Source: Streptomyces sp. NBRC 110035
GTDB taxonomy: Bacteria; Actinomycetota; Actinomycetes; Streptomycetales; Streptomycetaceae
NCBI RefSeq assembly: GCF_000829695.1
Contig: NZ_BBNN01000022.1
Span: forward strand, 62,001-126,000
Direction: 5' to 3'
Length of the DNA stretch: 64,000 nt
Part shown: positions 56,298-64,000 of the stretch, piece by piece
Position numbering within the stretch: the first letter of the stretch is position 1
How the letters are laid out: each line of letters opens with the position of its first letter
Notes under the pieces: model-generated
Seen by the model: the letters and a program-made list of their open reading frames with translations, nothing else
The model's database searches: none
Told to the model about the DNA's origin: nothing
Position numbers and translations under genes: made by a program

Positions 56298-57293
56298 GTG
56301 ATCGAGCTCGAGGGGGTTCCCGAGCTGATCGACCCGGTCATGGTGGCCGCGTTCGAGGGCTGGAACGACGCCGGCGACGCCGCCTCCACCGCGGTCGCGC
56401 ATCTGGACAGGGAATGGAAGGGCCAGGTGTTCGCGGCGCTGGACGCCGAGGACTACTACGACTTCCAGGTCAACCGGCCCACGGTGTTCATGGACGGCGG
56501 CGTCCGGAAGATCACCTGGCCGACGACGCGGTTGTCGGTGGTCCGGGTCGGCGGCGACAAGCCACGCGATCTGGTGCTGGTCCGCGGGATCGAACCCTCC
56601 ATGCGCTGGCGCTCGTTCTGCAACGAGCTGCTGGGCTTCGCCCACGAACTCGGAGTGGAGCTGGTGGTCGTCCTGGGCGCCCTGCTCGGTGACACGCCGC
56701 ACACCCGTCCGGTCCCGATCAGCGGGACCACGTCCGATCCGGACCTGGCCCGCCGCATGGACCTCGAGGAGACCAAGTACGAAGGACCCACGGGGATCGT
56801 CGGCATCCTCCAGGAGGCGTGCACGCACGCGGGTGTCCCGGCGGTGTCGCTGTGGGCGGCGGTCCCGCACTACGTGTCGCAGCCGCCCAACCCGAAGGCG
56901 ACGCTGGCCCTCCTGAACCGGCTGGAGGACCTGATCGACGTGCGCATCCCCCTGGGCGAACTGTCCGAGGACGCGCGGGCCTGGCAGGTGGGCGTGGACC
57001 AACTGGCCGCGGAGGACAGCGAGGTCGCGGAGTACGTCCAGTCGCTGGAGGAGGCCCGGGACACGGCCGAGCTGCCGGAGGCGTCGGGCGAGGCGATCGC
57101 CCGCGAGTTCGAGCGCTATCTGCGGCGCCGTGACGGATCGTCCGGCCCGCCGCAGCCCGGCGGCCACGCCACGGCCGACGGCGGGGACGGCGCGTCGTTC
57201 CGGCGGGACACCCCGGGCAGCCGGCCCCGCCCACCGAAACCCCCGAAACTCCCGAAACCGGACACGGACGGCGAGGATTCCTCGGAGGACTGA
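56298..57293 (+). CDS. PAC2-family protein
   Basis: A 331-residue protein of the PAC2 (proteasome assembly chaperone 2-like) family: MIELEGVPELIDPVMVAAFEGWNDAGDAAS near the start and GPTGIVGILQEACTHAGVPAVSLWAAVPHYVSQPPNPKATLALL in the middle. The C-terminal 50 residues are disordered. The GTG at 56298 has GGAAGGAGG upstream. A mycobacterial homologue is known structurally, but no function is established in bacteria; a link to the nearby Pup-proteasome genes is speculative. Confidence 0.88.
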   Translation: MIELEGVPELIDPVMVAAFEGWNDAGDAASTAVAHLDREWKGQVFAALDAEDYYDFQVNRPTVFMDGGVRKITWPTTRLSVVRVGGDKPRDLVLVRGIEPSMRWRSFCNELLGFAHELGVELVVVLGALLGDTPHTRPVPISGTTSDPDLARRMDLEETKYEGPTGIVGILQEACTHAGVPAVSLWAAVPHYVSQPPNPKATLALLNRLEDLIDVRIPLGELSEDARAWQVGVDQLAAEDSEVAEYVQSLEEARDTAELPEASGEAIAREFERYLRRRDGSSGPPQPGGHATADGGDGASFRRDTPGSRPRPPKPPKLPKPDTDGEDSSED

Positions 57294-57487
57294 GGCCTGT
57301 GGCGAAAGCGTCGTCGTCGCCCGAAGGGCGGCCGCGCGGCGTCCGGTGCGGGCTCTCGTAGTGCCGCCCGGACGCCCTCCTGCCGGGCCGTACCCGGGCT
57401 TTCGGGCGGTGCGGCGCGTGCGTGCCGGACGCCGCTCGGCAGGCGCCACCGTCGCAACAGGCCCCGGACACATCGGGGTGCGGTGGA

Positions 57488-57517
57488 GGGGTGCCCCGTC
57501 GGTCGACGGGGCACCCC
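57488..57517. terminator. Bidirectional hairpin between PAC2 gene and mshC
   Basis: A perfect 13-bp inverted repeat with a 4-nt loop (57488-57500 with 57505-57517), followed on the plus strand by a T-rich CTGTGTTTCC. It lies 31 bp past the mshC stop and serves convergent genes. Confidence 0.88.
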
Positions 57518-57548
57518 CTGTGTTTCCGGGCGGCCAGGTCCTGTCGGC

Positions 57549-58778
57549 CTACAGCGCCACGCCGAGCAGGGCGTCCACCGCGCGGGAGACGATTCCCGGC
57601 GCGCCGGTGTCCGTGCCTCCCTGCCGCTCCTGGGTCACGGCCCAGCGGTCGACGGCGGTCAGGGCCGCCGGGGCGTCCAGGTCGTTGGCCAGGGCTTCGC
57701 GGATCTCGTCCACGAGGGCCTCGGCGGAGGGGCCGTCGGGGCGGGAGACGGCGGCCCGCCAGTGCCCGAGCCGGGTCACGGCGTCCTGGAGGACCTGGTC
57801 GGTCCATTCCCAGTCGGCGCGGTAGTGGTGGGAGAGCAGCGCCAGCCGGATCGCCGCCGGGTCGACGCCGTCCTGCCTGAGCCGGGACACGAAGACCAGG
57901 TTGCCCTTGGACTTGGACATCTTCTCGCCGTGCAGGGCGACCATGCCCGCGTGGACGTACGCCTTGGCCATGGGGAACTCGCCGGTGAGCACCTGGGCGT
58001 GGGAGGCGCCCATCTCGTGGTGCGGGAAGACCAGGTCGGAGCCGCCGCCCTGGACGTCGAAGCCCATGCCCAGGTGGTCGAGGGCGATGGCCACGCACTC
58101 GATGTGCCAGCCCGGACGGCCCCGGCCCAGCGACCCGCCGTCCCAGCTGGGCTCGCCCTCGCGGGCGGCCGACCAGAGCATCGGGTCGAGGGGGTTCTTC
58201 TTTCCCGGGCGGTCCGGGTCGCCGCCGCGTTCCGCGGACAGCAGCCGCATGGCGGCGGCGTCGAGATGCGAGACCTGCCCGAAGTGCGGGTCGGCCGCGA
58301 CCGAGAAGTAGGTGTCGCCCTCGAGTTCGTACGCCGCACCGAGGTCGCGCAACCGTTCGACGAGCGGGACGATCCCGGGTATCGCCTCCACGGCGCCTAT
58401 GTACTGCTGCGGCGGCAGCATCCGCAGGGCCGTCATGTCCTCGCGGAAGAGCTGGGTCTCCTGCTCGGCGAGCGCGGCCCAGTCGACGCCGTCCCGCTCG
58501 GCCCGCTCCAGCAGCGGGTCGTCGACGTCGGTGACGTTCTGGACGTAGTGGACCTGCCGCTTGGTGTCGAGCCACACGCGCTGCACGAGGTCGAACGCGT
58601 TGTACGTCGCCGCGTGTCCGATGTGGGTGGCGTCGTACGGGGTGATGCCGCAGACGTAGATACGGGCTACGGGGCCGGGGTCGAGTGTGACCGGCCCCCC
58701 GGTCGCGGTGTCGTGAATCCTCAGGTCGCGTCCCTGACCGGGCAGGGCGGGGACCTCGGAAGCGGGCCAGGCATGCAT
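57549..58778 (-). CDS. mshC: Cysteine:glucosaminyl inositol ligase MshC (mycothiol biosynthesis)
   Basis: A 409-residue paralogue of cysteinyl-tRNA synthetase that ligates cysteine to GlcN-inositol, the third step of mycothiol synthesis. It has the zinc-binding Cys43 in [16 protein letters not shown], the HIGH-type motif (about 52-55), further zinc ligands ([22 protein letters not shown]) and KMSKSKGN (about 288). The C-terminal anticodon-binding domain of CysS is absent. The ATG is at 58778. Confidence 0.96.
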   Translation of the reverse strand: MHAWPASEVPALPGQGRDLRIHDTATGGPVTLDPGPVARIYVCGITPYDATHIGHAATYNAFDLVQRVWLDTKRQVHYVQNVTDVDDPLLERAERDGVDWAALAEQETQLFREDMTALRMLPPQQYIGAVEAIPGIVPLVERLRDLGAAYELEGDTYFSVAADPHFGQVSHLDAAAMRLLSAERGGDPDRPGKKNPLDPMLWSAAREGEPSWDGGSLGRGRPGWHIECVAIALDHLGMGFDVQGGGSDLVFPHHEMGASHAQVLTGEFPMAKAYVHAGMVALHGEKMSKSKGNLVFVSRLRQDGVDPAAIRLALLSHHYRADWEWTDQVLQDAVTRLGHWRAAVSRPDGPSAEALVDEIREALANDLDAPAALTAVDRWAVTQERQGGTDTGAPGIVSRAVDALLGVAL

Positions 58779-58980
58779 GTCATGAGCGTAACCGGACCAT
58801 GGTCCAGGATACGAACCGGAGCAGGCCGGACGACCGGGAAGGCACTCTTGCGCGTCACCGCGGAAGGTGCTGCTGGTGTGCGTGCGGAGCGTGCGCGGGC
58901 CGCTCCGGCCCGGGCCCGGCCCGCGGCGGATCCGGACCCGGGTCGGGCCGAAGGACCCGGAGCCGGGCGGCGGGCCCGGG

Positions 58981-59844
58981 TCAGACCGGTGGCCAGGGGA
59001 TGGCCGGCCAGTCGCCGCCGGGTTCCGGATGGGTGCCGGTGGCGAGGAGGGAGGCCACGCGGGCGCGGGTGGCGTCGATCTCGGCGGGGGTGATGTGCGG
59101 AGCCAGTGCGGCCGCCAGCGGGCCGTCCTCGGCGAGGGCCTTCCCGAGGGTCTCCAGGACCTCGCGCGCCTCCTCGGTCAAGGGCTCTCCCGCCCACCCC
59201 CACAGCAGGGTGCGCAGCTTGTCCTCGGCGTTGAAGGTGACACCGTGGTCGATGCCGTGGAGCCGGCCGTCCCGGGTGGGCAGGAGGTGCCCGCCCTTGC
59301 GGTCGGCGTTGTTGATCACCGCGTCGAGCACGGCCAGCCGGCGCAGCCGCTCGTCGTCGGCGTGCACGAGCAGCGCGGTGCGTCCCTCGCCCACCTCGGC
59401 GAACCCGATCGCCTTCCAGCCGGGTCCGGGTTCCTCCCGGTCGACCAGGGCGAGGAGTTCCGCGTCCGGAGCGGTCTCGATCCACAGCTGGCACATCCCC
59501 TCGCCGTGCGGCCCGTCCCGCAGCACGGTGGGAGGCACCAGTCCCCAGCCGGTCGCCTCGGAGACCAGGTACGCCGCGACCTCGCGCCCGGCGAGCGTGC
59601 CGTCCGGGAAGTCCCACAGGGGCCGCTCCCCCGCGACGGGCTTGTAGACACAGGCGGCCTCGCGGCCCTCGTGGGTCACGGTGCAGTACAGCGCCGCGTT
59701 CGACGCCTCACGGATGCGTCCGCGCACGGTCAGCTCGCCCTCGGCGAGCAGCAGCCCCGCGGCCGCGGGGCCGACGGGATCCACGGGGCCGGCGGAGTCG
59801 TCGGGGGTCACGCTCCGCGCCGGTATCCGTTCTGACGCGGACAT
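58981..59844 (-). CDS. PI3/PI4-kinase-like protein (SCO1664 family)
   Basis: A 287-residue conserved actinobacterial protein. [19 protein letters not shown] resembles the ATP-lysine region of phosphatidylinositol 3/4-kinase-like folds, and [15 protein letters not shown] with [20 protein letters not shown] resembles their catalytic and metal loops (Asp-Asn-Asp, then Asp-His). No function is established. The ATG at 59844 overlaps the DUF3090 gene by 37 bases. It is part of a minus-strand run with DUF3090 and a phosphatase. Confidence 0.85.
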   Translation of the reverse strand: MSASERIPARSVTPDDSAGPVDPVGPAAAGLLLAEGELTVRGRIREASNAALYCTVTHEGREAACVYKPVAGERPLWDFPDGTLAGREVAAYLVSEATGWGLVPPTVLRDGPHGEGMCQLWIETAPDAELLALVDREEPGPGWKAIGFAEVGEGRTALLVHADDERLRRLAVLDAVINNADRKGGHLLPTRDGRLHGIDHGVTFNAEDKLRTLLWGWAGEPLTEEAREVLETLGKALAEDGPLAAALAPHITPAEIDATRARVASLLATGTHPEPGGDWPAIPWPPV

Positions 59845-60398
59845 ACGTGTCCTTCCGGGTCGAGGGGGAGGCTGCACAGCGGGCACGGCGGCCGGCCCGC
59901 GTTGACGACCTCGAGGGCGCGCTTGGCGAACGCACGGGCCTGGACGCCGGTGAGCCGGACCCTGAGCATCGGGGGCCCGTTCTCCTCGTCCTGCAGCAGC
60001 CGCTCCTCCGCCTCGGCGAGGTCCTCCTCGGATTCGGCGTCCAGTTCGACGAGCGCCTGCGCCTCGACGACCATGCACTCCTCCTCGCCGTCCCAGGCGA
60101 GCGCCATGGTGCCGACGCGGAACTCCTCCTCCACGGGGGCGTCCAACGGGGCGGTGTCGGCGATCTCCGCCGGTGCCACGGCGGGCACGGCGGCGCTGCC
60201 CCCGCTACGGCGTACGACCTCGTCGAGGAGTTCGTCCATGCGCTCGGCCAGTGCGGCGACCTGGGTCTTCTCCAGGGCCACGCTGGTCACCCGGGAGCCG
60301 GCTGAGGCCTGGAGGAAGAACGTACGGCGCCCTGGCAGCCCGACCGTACCGGCCACGAAACGTTCCGGCTGGTCGTAGAGGAACACCTGACGGGACAC
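59808..60398 (-). CDS. DUF3090-family protein
   Basis: A 196-residue protein conserved in actinobacteria (RQVFLYDQPERFVAGTVGLPGRRTFFLQASAGSRVTSVALEKTQVAALAERMDELLDEV). A C-terminal zinc-like knuckle has three cysteines ([22 protein letters not shown]). The GTG at 60398 follows GGAGACAGGA. It is cotranscribed with the PI3/4-kinase-like gene. Function unknown. Confidence 0.9.
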   Translation of the reverse strand: MSRQVFLYDQPERFVAGTVGLPGRRTFFLQASAGSRVTSVALEKTQVAALAERMDELLDEVVRRSGGSAAVPAVAPAEIADTAPLDAPVEEEFRVGTMALAWDGEEECMVVEAQALVELDAESEEDLAEAEERLLQDEENGPPMLRVRLTGVQARAFAKRALEVVNAGRPPCPLCSLPLDPEGHVCPRQNGYRRGA

Positions 60399-60476
60399 GT
60401 CCTGTCTCCATTGAGAGTCGTGGGTACCTGTGGCCACGGCACTGCCGCGACGGCTTCACCCTACTGCGGCCGACGA

Positions 60477-61160
60477 TCACGGTGCGCCCGCGCCGCCGCC
60501 CACCGGGGCGTCGGCGGGCGACTCCGCCCGGGGCGCCAGGGCGGCGAAGTCGCCGGTGTCGCCGAGCCGGACGAGGTAGGGGCGCAGCCGTGTGTACCGG
60601 ATCGCGGTGACGGAACAGGGGTCGACGGAAATCCGCTGGAAGAGGTCGAGATGAAGTCCGAGCGCTTCGGCGACGAGGGACTTGATGATGTCCCCGTGCG
60701 AACACATCAGATAGACGGCGTCACCACCGTGGTCGCGCTCCACGCGCGCGTTCCACTCGCGCACCGCCTCGGCGGCACGTGTCTGCATCGCGCGCAGGGA
60801 CTCCCCGCCGGGGAAGGCGGCGGCCGACGGGTGGGCCTGGACGACCTCCATGAGGGGCTCGTCCTTGAGTTCGGCGAGCTTGCGGCCCGTCCAGTCGCCG
60901 TAGTCGCACTCCCCGATGCGGTCGTCGGTGTGAGCGGTGAGGCCGGGCCGGGCGTCCAGGAGCGGCCTGATCGTCTCCTGGCAACGCTGGAGAGGGCTGG
61001 CGACGACCTCGCAAAGGGGCAGGGCGGCGAGCCGTCCGGGCAGGGCGGCGGCCTGTGCGGTCCCGCGTTCGTCGAGGGCGACGCCGGGCGTGCGGCCGGC
61101 GAGCAGCCCCTCGGTGTTGGCGGTGGATCGTCCGTGCCGGACCAGGAGCAATGTGGGCAT
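60477..61160 (-). CDS. Histidine phosphatase family protein (MSMEG_4193 type)
   Basis: A 227-residue phosphoglycerate mutase-like phosphatase with the N-terminal catalytic LLLVRHGRSTANT (His9), ECDYGDWTGRKLAEL, and a second His in LMCSHGDIIKSL. This subtype is tightly linked to DUF3090 and SCO1664-like genes in actinobacteria. It is first in the run. The ATG is at 61160. Substrate unknown. Confidence 0.92.
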   Translation of the reverse strand: MPTLLLVRHGRSTANTEGLLAGRTPGVALDERGTAQAAALPGRLAALPLCEVVASPLQRCQETIRPLLDARPGLTAHTDDRIGECDYGDWTGRKLAELKDEPLMEVVQAHPSAAAFPGGESLRAMQTRAAEAVREWNARVERDHGGDAVYLMCSHGDIIKSLVAEALGLHLDLFQRISVDPCSVTAIRYTRLRPYLVRLGDTGDFAALAPRAESPADAPVGGGAGAP

Positions 61161-61264
61161 GCGGCCCAGGGTAGGCGTACGCGCGGATGTGTGGCCGGGC
61201 GCGTCGCGAGGTGCGCTGCCCGGTGCGGTGGGACCGGATGTGCCGGCCGGCCGGTGAAGGGAGA

Positions 61265-62269
61265 GTGCGTTCCGTGATCGTCGACTGCGCCGTCTACCGG
61301 GAGGGGCACCGGACGGAGGGGCCCGGGGACTTCTCCGACGCGCTGGAGCAGGCGCGGGCCTCGGGCGGCTTCGTGTGGATCGGGCTGCACGAGCCGACGG
61401 AGGACGAGTTCGGCCTGGTCTCCCAGGGGTTCGGACTGCATCCGCTGGCGGTCGAGGACGCCCTCAAGGCGCATCAGCGGCCCAAGCTGGAGGTGTACGA
61501 CGACTCGCTGTTCATGGTCCTCAAACCGGTCGCCTACGAGCCGGACAGCGACACCGTCTCCAGCGGCGAGGTCATGATCTTCCTGGGGGACGCGTTCGTG
61601 GTGACCGTCCGGCACGGCGAGGGCTCCCCGCTGAACGCCGTACGGAACCGTCTGGAGCACGAGCCGGAGCTGCTGGGGAAGGGGCCGACGTCGGTGGTGT
61701 ACGCGATCGCCGACGCGGCCGTCGACCACTATCTCGACGTGGCGACCGAGCTGCAGACCGACCTCGAGGAGCTGGAGGCGGAGGTCTTCAGCCCCGACGG
61801 TGCCGGTGCGCGGCACACCGCGTCCCGGATCTACACGTTCAAGCGGCAGATCCTGGAGTTCCGCAGGGCGACCGGGCCGCTGACGCAGCCGATGGCACGG
61901 CTGGCGGGAGCGGGCGCGTTCGGTGCGGCGGTGCCCTTCGTGTCGAAGAAGGCGCGGCCCTTCTTCCGTGACGTGCACGATCACCTCACGCGCGTGAACG
62001 AGTCCGTGGAGAGCCTGGACCGGCTGGTGTCGGACATCCTCTCGGCGCATCTGGCCCAGGTGAGCGTCCGGCAGAACGACGACATGCGGAAGATCTCCGC
62101 GTGGGCGGCGATGGCGGCGGTCCCCACGATGCTCGCGGGGGTCTACGGCATGAACTTCGAGCACATGCCGGAGCTGCGGTGGGAGGGGTCCTATCCGGCG
62201 GTGATCGTGGTGATGGCCGTGCTGGAGGTGCTGCTGTACCGGCTGTTCAAGCGGCGCGGCTGGATGTAG
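61265..62269 (+). CDS. corA: CorA-family magnesium/divalent cation transporter
   Basis: A 334-residue CorA-type channel with a large N-terminal cytoplasmic domain, two C-terminal membrane helices and the signature GMN (VYGMNFEHMPEL, about residue 295). The GTG at 61265 or 61274 is the start; AAGGGAG precedes both. It is divergent from the phosphatase gene. Zinc or other metals are possible substrates in this family. Confidence 0.92.
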   Translation: MRSVIVDCAVYREGHRTEGPGDFSDALEQARASGGFVWIGLHEPTEDEFGLVSQGFGLHPLAVEDALKAHQRPKLEVYDDSLFMVLKPVAYEPDSDTVSSGEVMIFLGDAFVVTVRHGEGSPLNAVRNRLEHEPELLGKGPTSVVYAIADAAVDHYLDVATELQTDLEELEAEVFSPDGAGARHTASRIYTFKRQILEFRRATGPLTQPMARLAGAGAFGAAVPFVSKKARPFFRDVHDHLTRVNESVESLDRLVSDILSAHLAQVSVRQNDDMRKISAWAAMAAVPTMLAGVYGMNFEHMPELRWEGSYPAVIVVMAVLEVLLYRLFKRRGWM

Positions 62270-62538
62270 CGGGAGGCCGGCCGGAGCAGCGGGCGGCAGG
62301 GCCGGAAAGCATCATGGGCCCGCCTCCGCAAGGATGCCGCACGTTCCGCGGTCCGCGGTCTGCGGCTGCGGCGCTCCGCGGTGGTCACGGTGGTCGGAAG
62401 TGGTCCGCGGGGAAGGAGTCAGGGGGGAGGAGGGGCGCACCGCAGCCGGGACAGCCGGCAACCGCGCCGGAGCCAGGAGGGACGAGAGGGGTGTGCCGGG
62501 GCGTAACCGCGGAGGCCGCCGGGCGTTGTGGTGGGTGA
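62270..62538. other. Gene-free stretch after corA
   Basis: About 270 bp with no recognised gene or RNA; it ends in the hairpin at 62539-62579. Confidence 0.55.
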
Positions 62539-62579
62539 CGGCCGTGGTGGGGAAGACCCCCGAGCCCCCACCACGGCCG
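62539..62579. terminator. Hairpin terminator between corA and the F420 oxidoreductase gene
   Basis: A perfect 14-bp inverted repeat (62539-62552 with 62566-62579, loop 13 nt), 29 bp past the minus-strand oxidoreductase stop. Confidence 0.8.
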
Positions 62580-62608
62580 GAGAACCTTCGGCTGCTGGGC
62601 AGACGGTG

Positions 62609-63664
62609 CTACGCGAGGCCGGCGCGCTCCAGGGCCTCGGTGCCGGCGCGCAGCGACGTGAGGCGCTCGTCGAGGGTGAGACCCGCCGGAGCGAGGGTGA
62701 GGGTGGTGACCCCGGCCGCCGCGTAGGCCTTCATCCGGTCCGCGATGCGGTCCACGGAGCCGAGGAGCGTGGTGGAGTCGATCAGGTCGTGCGGTACGGC
62801 CGCGGCAGCGCCCTGCTTGTCGCCGGACAGGTACTTGTCCTGGATCTCGGCGGCCTCCCGCTCGTAGCCCATGCGCCCGGCGAGCTGGTTGTAGAAGTTC
62901 TGCTTGCGGCTGCCCATACCGCCGACGTACAGCGCGGTGTAGGGGCGGAAGGTGTCGGCCAGGGTGGTGACGTCCTTGTCGTCGCCGACGGCGAGGGGCA
63001 GGGTGGGGCAGATGTCGAAGCCCTCGAGGGTCTTGCCGGCCTTCTCACGGCCCGCCCTCAGGTACCTGACGGCGGTGTCCTCGAGATGGTCGGCGGAGGG
63101 GAAGATCAGTAGGGCGCCGTCGGCGGTCTCGCCGGTCTGTTCGAGGTTCTTCGGGCCGATCGCGGCGATGTAGAGGGGGATGTGCTCACGCTGCGGGTGC
63201 ACGGTCAGCTTGATGGGTTTGCCGGGGCCGCCGGGGAGGGGCAGCGTCCAGTGCTCGCCGTCGTGGGTGAGGCGTTCGCGCGTCATGGCCTTGCGGATGA
63301 TCTCGACGTACTCGCGGGTCCGGGCGAGCGGCTTGTCGAACCTGACGCCGTACCAGCCCTCGGAGACCTGCGGGCCGGAGACGCCGAGGCCGAGGCGGAA
63401 CCGGCCGCCGGAGAGGGAGTCGAGGGTGGCGGCCGTCATCGCCGTCATCGCGGGCTGGCGGGCCGGGATCTGGAAGATGGCCGAGCCCACGTCGATGCGT
63501 TCGGTCTGTGCGGCGACCCAGGTGAGCACGGTGGCGGCGTCGGAGCCGTAGGCCTCGGCCGCCCAGCAGACCGCGTACCCGAGGCGGTCCGCCTCCTGCG
63601 CCACGGCGAGGTTGTCCGCGTCCATTCCGGCACCCCAGTAGCCGAGGTTGATCCCGAGCTGCAT
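62609..63664 (-). CDS. LLM-class F420-dependent oxidoreductase
   Basis: A 351-residue luciferase-like TIM-barrel oxidoreductase of the F420-dependent (MSMEG-type) branch: MQLGINLGYWG at the start, GYAVCWAAEAYGSDAATVLTWVAAQTERIDVGSAIFQIPARQPAMTAM, and GRFRLGLGVSGPQVSEGWYG. The ATG at 63664 has no clear Shine-Dalgarno; the palindrome at 63677-63690 takes its place. Substrate unknown. Confidence 0.9.
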   Translation of the reverse strand: MQLGINLGYWGAGMDADNLAVAQEADRLGYAVCWAAEAYGSDAATVLTWVAAQTERIDVGSAIFQIPARQPAMTAMTAATLDSLSGGRFRLGLGVSGPQVSEGWYGVRFDKPLARTREYVEIIRKAMTRERLTHDGEHWTLPLPGGPGKPIKLTVHPQREHIPLYIAAIGPKNLEQTGETADGALLIFPSADHLEDTAVRYLRAGREKAGKTLEGFDICPTLPLAVGDDKDVTTLADTFRPYTALYVGGMGSRKQNFYNQLAGRMGYEREAAEIQDKYLSGDKQGAAAAVPHDLIDSTTLLGSVDRIADRMKAYAAAGVTTLTLAPAGLTLDERLTSLRAGTEALERAGLA

Positions 63665-63676
63665 GGCCGTCTCCCC

Positions 63677-63690
63677 TTACCGATCGGTAA
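63677..63690. promoter_or_regulatory. Perfect 14-bp palindrome upstream of the F420 oxidoreductase gene
   Basis: TTACCGATCGGTAA lies 12-26 bp before the ATG and resembles operators of TetR-family repressors. No TetR gene is in the window, so the regulator would be encoded elsewhere. Confidence 0.7.
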
Positions 63691-63856
63691 CGTAGCTTGT
63701 GCGGAGACCCTATACCGCGGGGGCCGGGCGGAGCGGGCGGCGCCGTCCGCGGCCTTCGGCCGGGCGGGGCCCGGCGGTCCGGGCGGTCCGGTGCCCGGGG
63801 AAATCCGTTGTCGGCAGGTCCCGCGCCACAAGGTCCGGCCAGTAATCTCGGCGTCC

Positions 63857-64000
63857 ATGGAGCAGAGGCATCTCGGCCGTACCGGCCTGCGTGTGTCCCG
63901 GATCGGCCTCGGGACCCTGACCTGGGGTCGGGACACCGACGAGCACGATGCCGCGGACCTCTTGAAGACCTTCTGGGAGGCGGGCGGGAACCTCGTCGAC
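63857..64000 (+). CDS. Aldo/keto reductase, 5' part only
   Basis: The first 48 codons, running off the window edge. MEQRHLGRTGLRVSRIGLGTLTWG is the typical start of NADPH-dependent aldo/keto reductases (AKR, YghZ/Tas-like). The ATG has no obvious Shine-Dalgarno and may be leaderless. Substrate cannot be judged. Confidence 0.88.
   Translation, partial: MEQRHLGRTGLRVSRIGLGTLTWGRDTDEHDAADLLKTFWEAGGNLVD

Overview
The window reads as chromosomal DNA of a Streptomyces species. Base composition is very GC-rich with GC-biased third positions, GTG and TTG starts are common, and several actinobacterial hallmarks are present: a Pup-proteasome locus (arc, dop, pup, prcB, prcA, pafA, pafB, pafC), the mycothiol ligase gene mshC, a conservon (cvnA-B-C-D plus P450), a gyl glycerol operon, helY and a two-gene tat operon. 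From memory the gene order closely follows the conserved core of Streptomyces coelicolor around SCO1614-SCO1670. No tRNA, rRNA, CRISPR array, insertion sequence or prophage was seen. The species cannot be named from the sequence alone.

Layout. 1-2.3 kb: ethanolamine-type permease and a class I glutamine amidotransferase-like gamma-glutamyl hydrolase. 2.4-4.7 kb (minus): an XRE-cupin regulator, a BtuF-like metal/cobalamin-binding protein without signal peptide and a LysR regulator; the lysR 3' end carries a 68-bp tandem duplication. 5.2-8.9 kb (minus): glycine betaine ABC importer whose permease is fused to two tandem binding domains. 9.1-12.6 kb (plus): 5'-3' exonuclease, a siderophore-interacting protein behind an iron box, a small hypothetical protein and an RluA-type pseudouridine synthase. 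12.5-17.2 kb (minus): conservon with a CYP157-like P450 lacking the ExxR motif. 17.6-28.2 kb (minus): helY, a decayed diacylglycerol kinase pseudogene, tatC, tatA, two small genes, pafC, pafB, two FKBP prolyl isomerases and pafA. 28.2-30.6 kb: MFS transporter divergent from a LacI regulator. 30.9-37.1 kb (minus): proteasome core prcA/prcB, an endonuclease VII-like gene, pup, dop and arc. 37.3-43.1 kb: ferredoxin, an anchored hypothetical protein, tRNA m1A58 methyltransferase, M50/CBS protease, RecB-like nuclease and an orphan response regulator. 43.2-49.7 kb (minus): orphan peptide-type solute-binding lipoprotein, HAD phosphatase and metH. 50.0-55.2 kb (plus): gylR, glpF, glpK, glpD with matching GylR-type palindromes. 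55.4-57.3 kb: FadR-type regulator and a PAC2 protein. 57.5-61.2 kb (minus): mshC, a PI3/4-kinase-like protein, a DUF3090 protein and a histidine phosphatase. 61.3-64 kb: CorA transporter, an LLM-class F420-dependent oxidoreductase behind a perfect 14-bp palindrome, and the start of an aldo/keto reductase.

How the genes work together. PafA ligates Pup to protein lysines. Dop deamidates the Pup C-terminal Gln and removes Pup. Arc unfolds pupylated proteins into the PrcA/PrcB chamber. PafB and PafC are WYL regulators tied to the DNA-damage response in mycobacteria. GlpF, GlpK and GlpD take glycerol to dihydroxyacetone phosphate under GylR. The conservon forms a membrane-associated, G-protein-like complex. 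Strong inverted repeats mark many operon ends. The most unusual signals are the DagK pseudogene, the 68-bp duplication, the P450 without ExxR, the double binding-domain transporter, the endonuclease inside the proteasome operon, and the operator-like palindromes.
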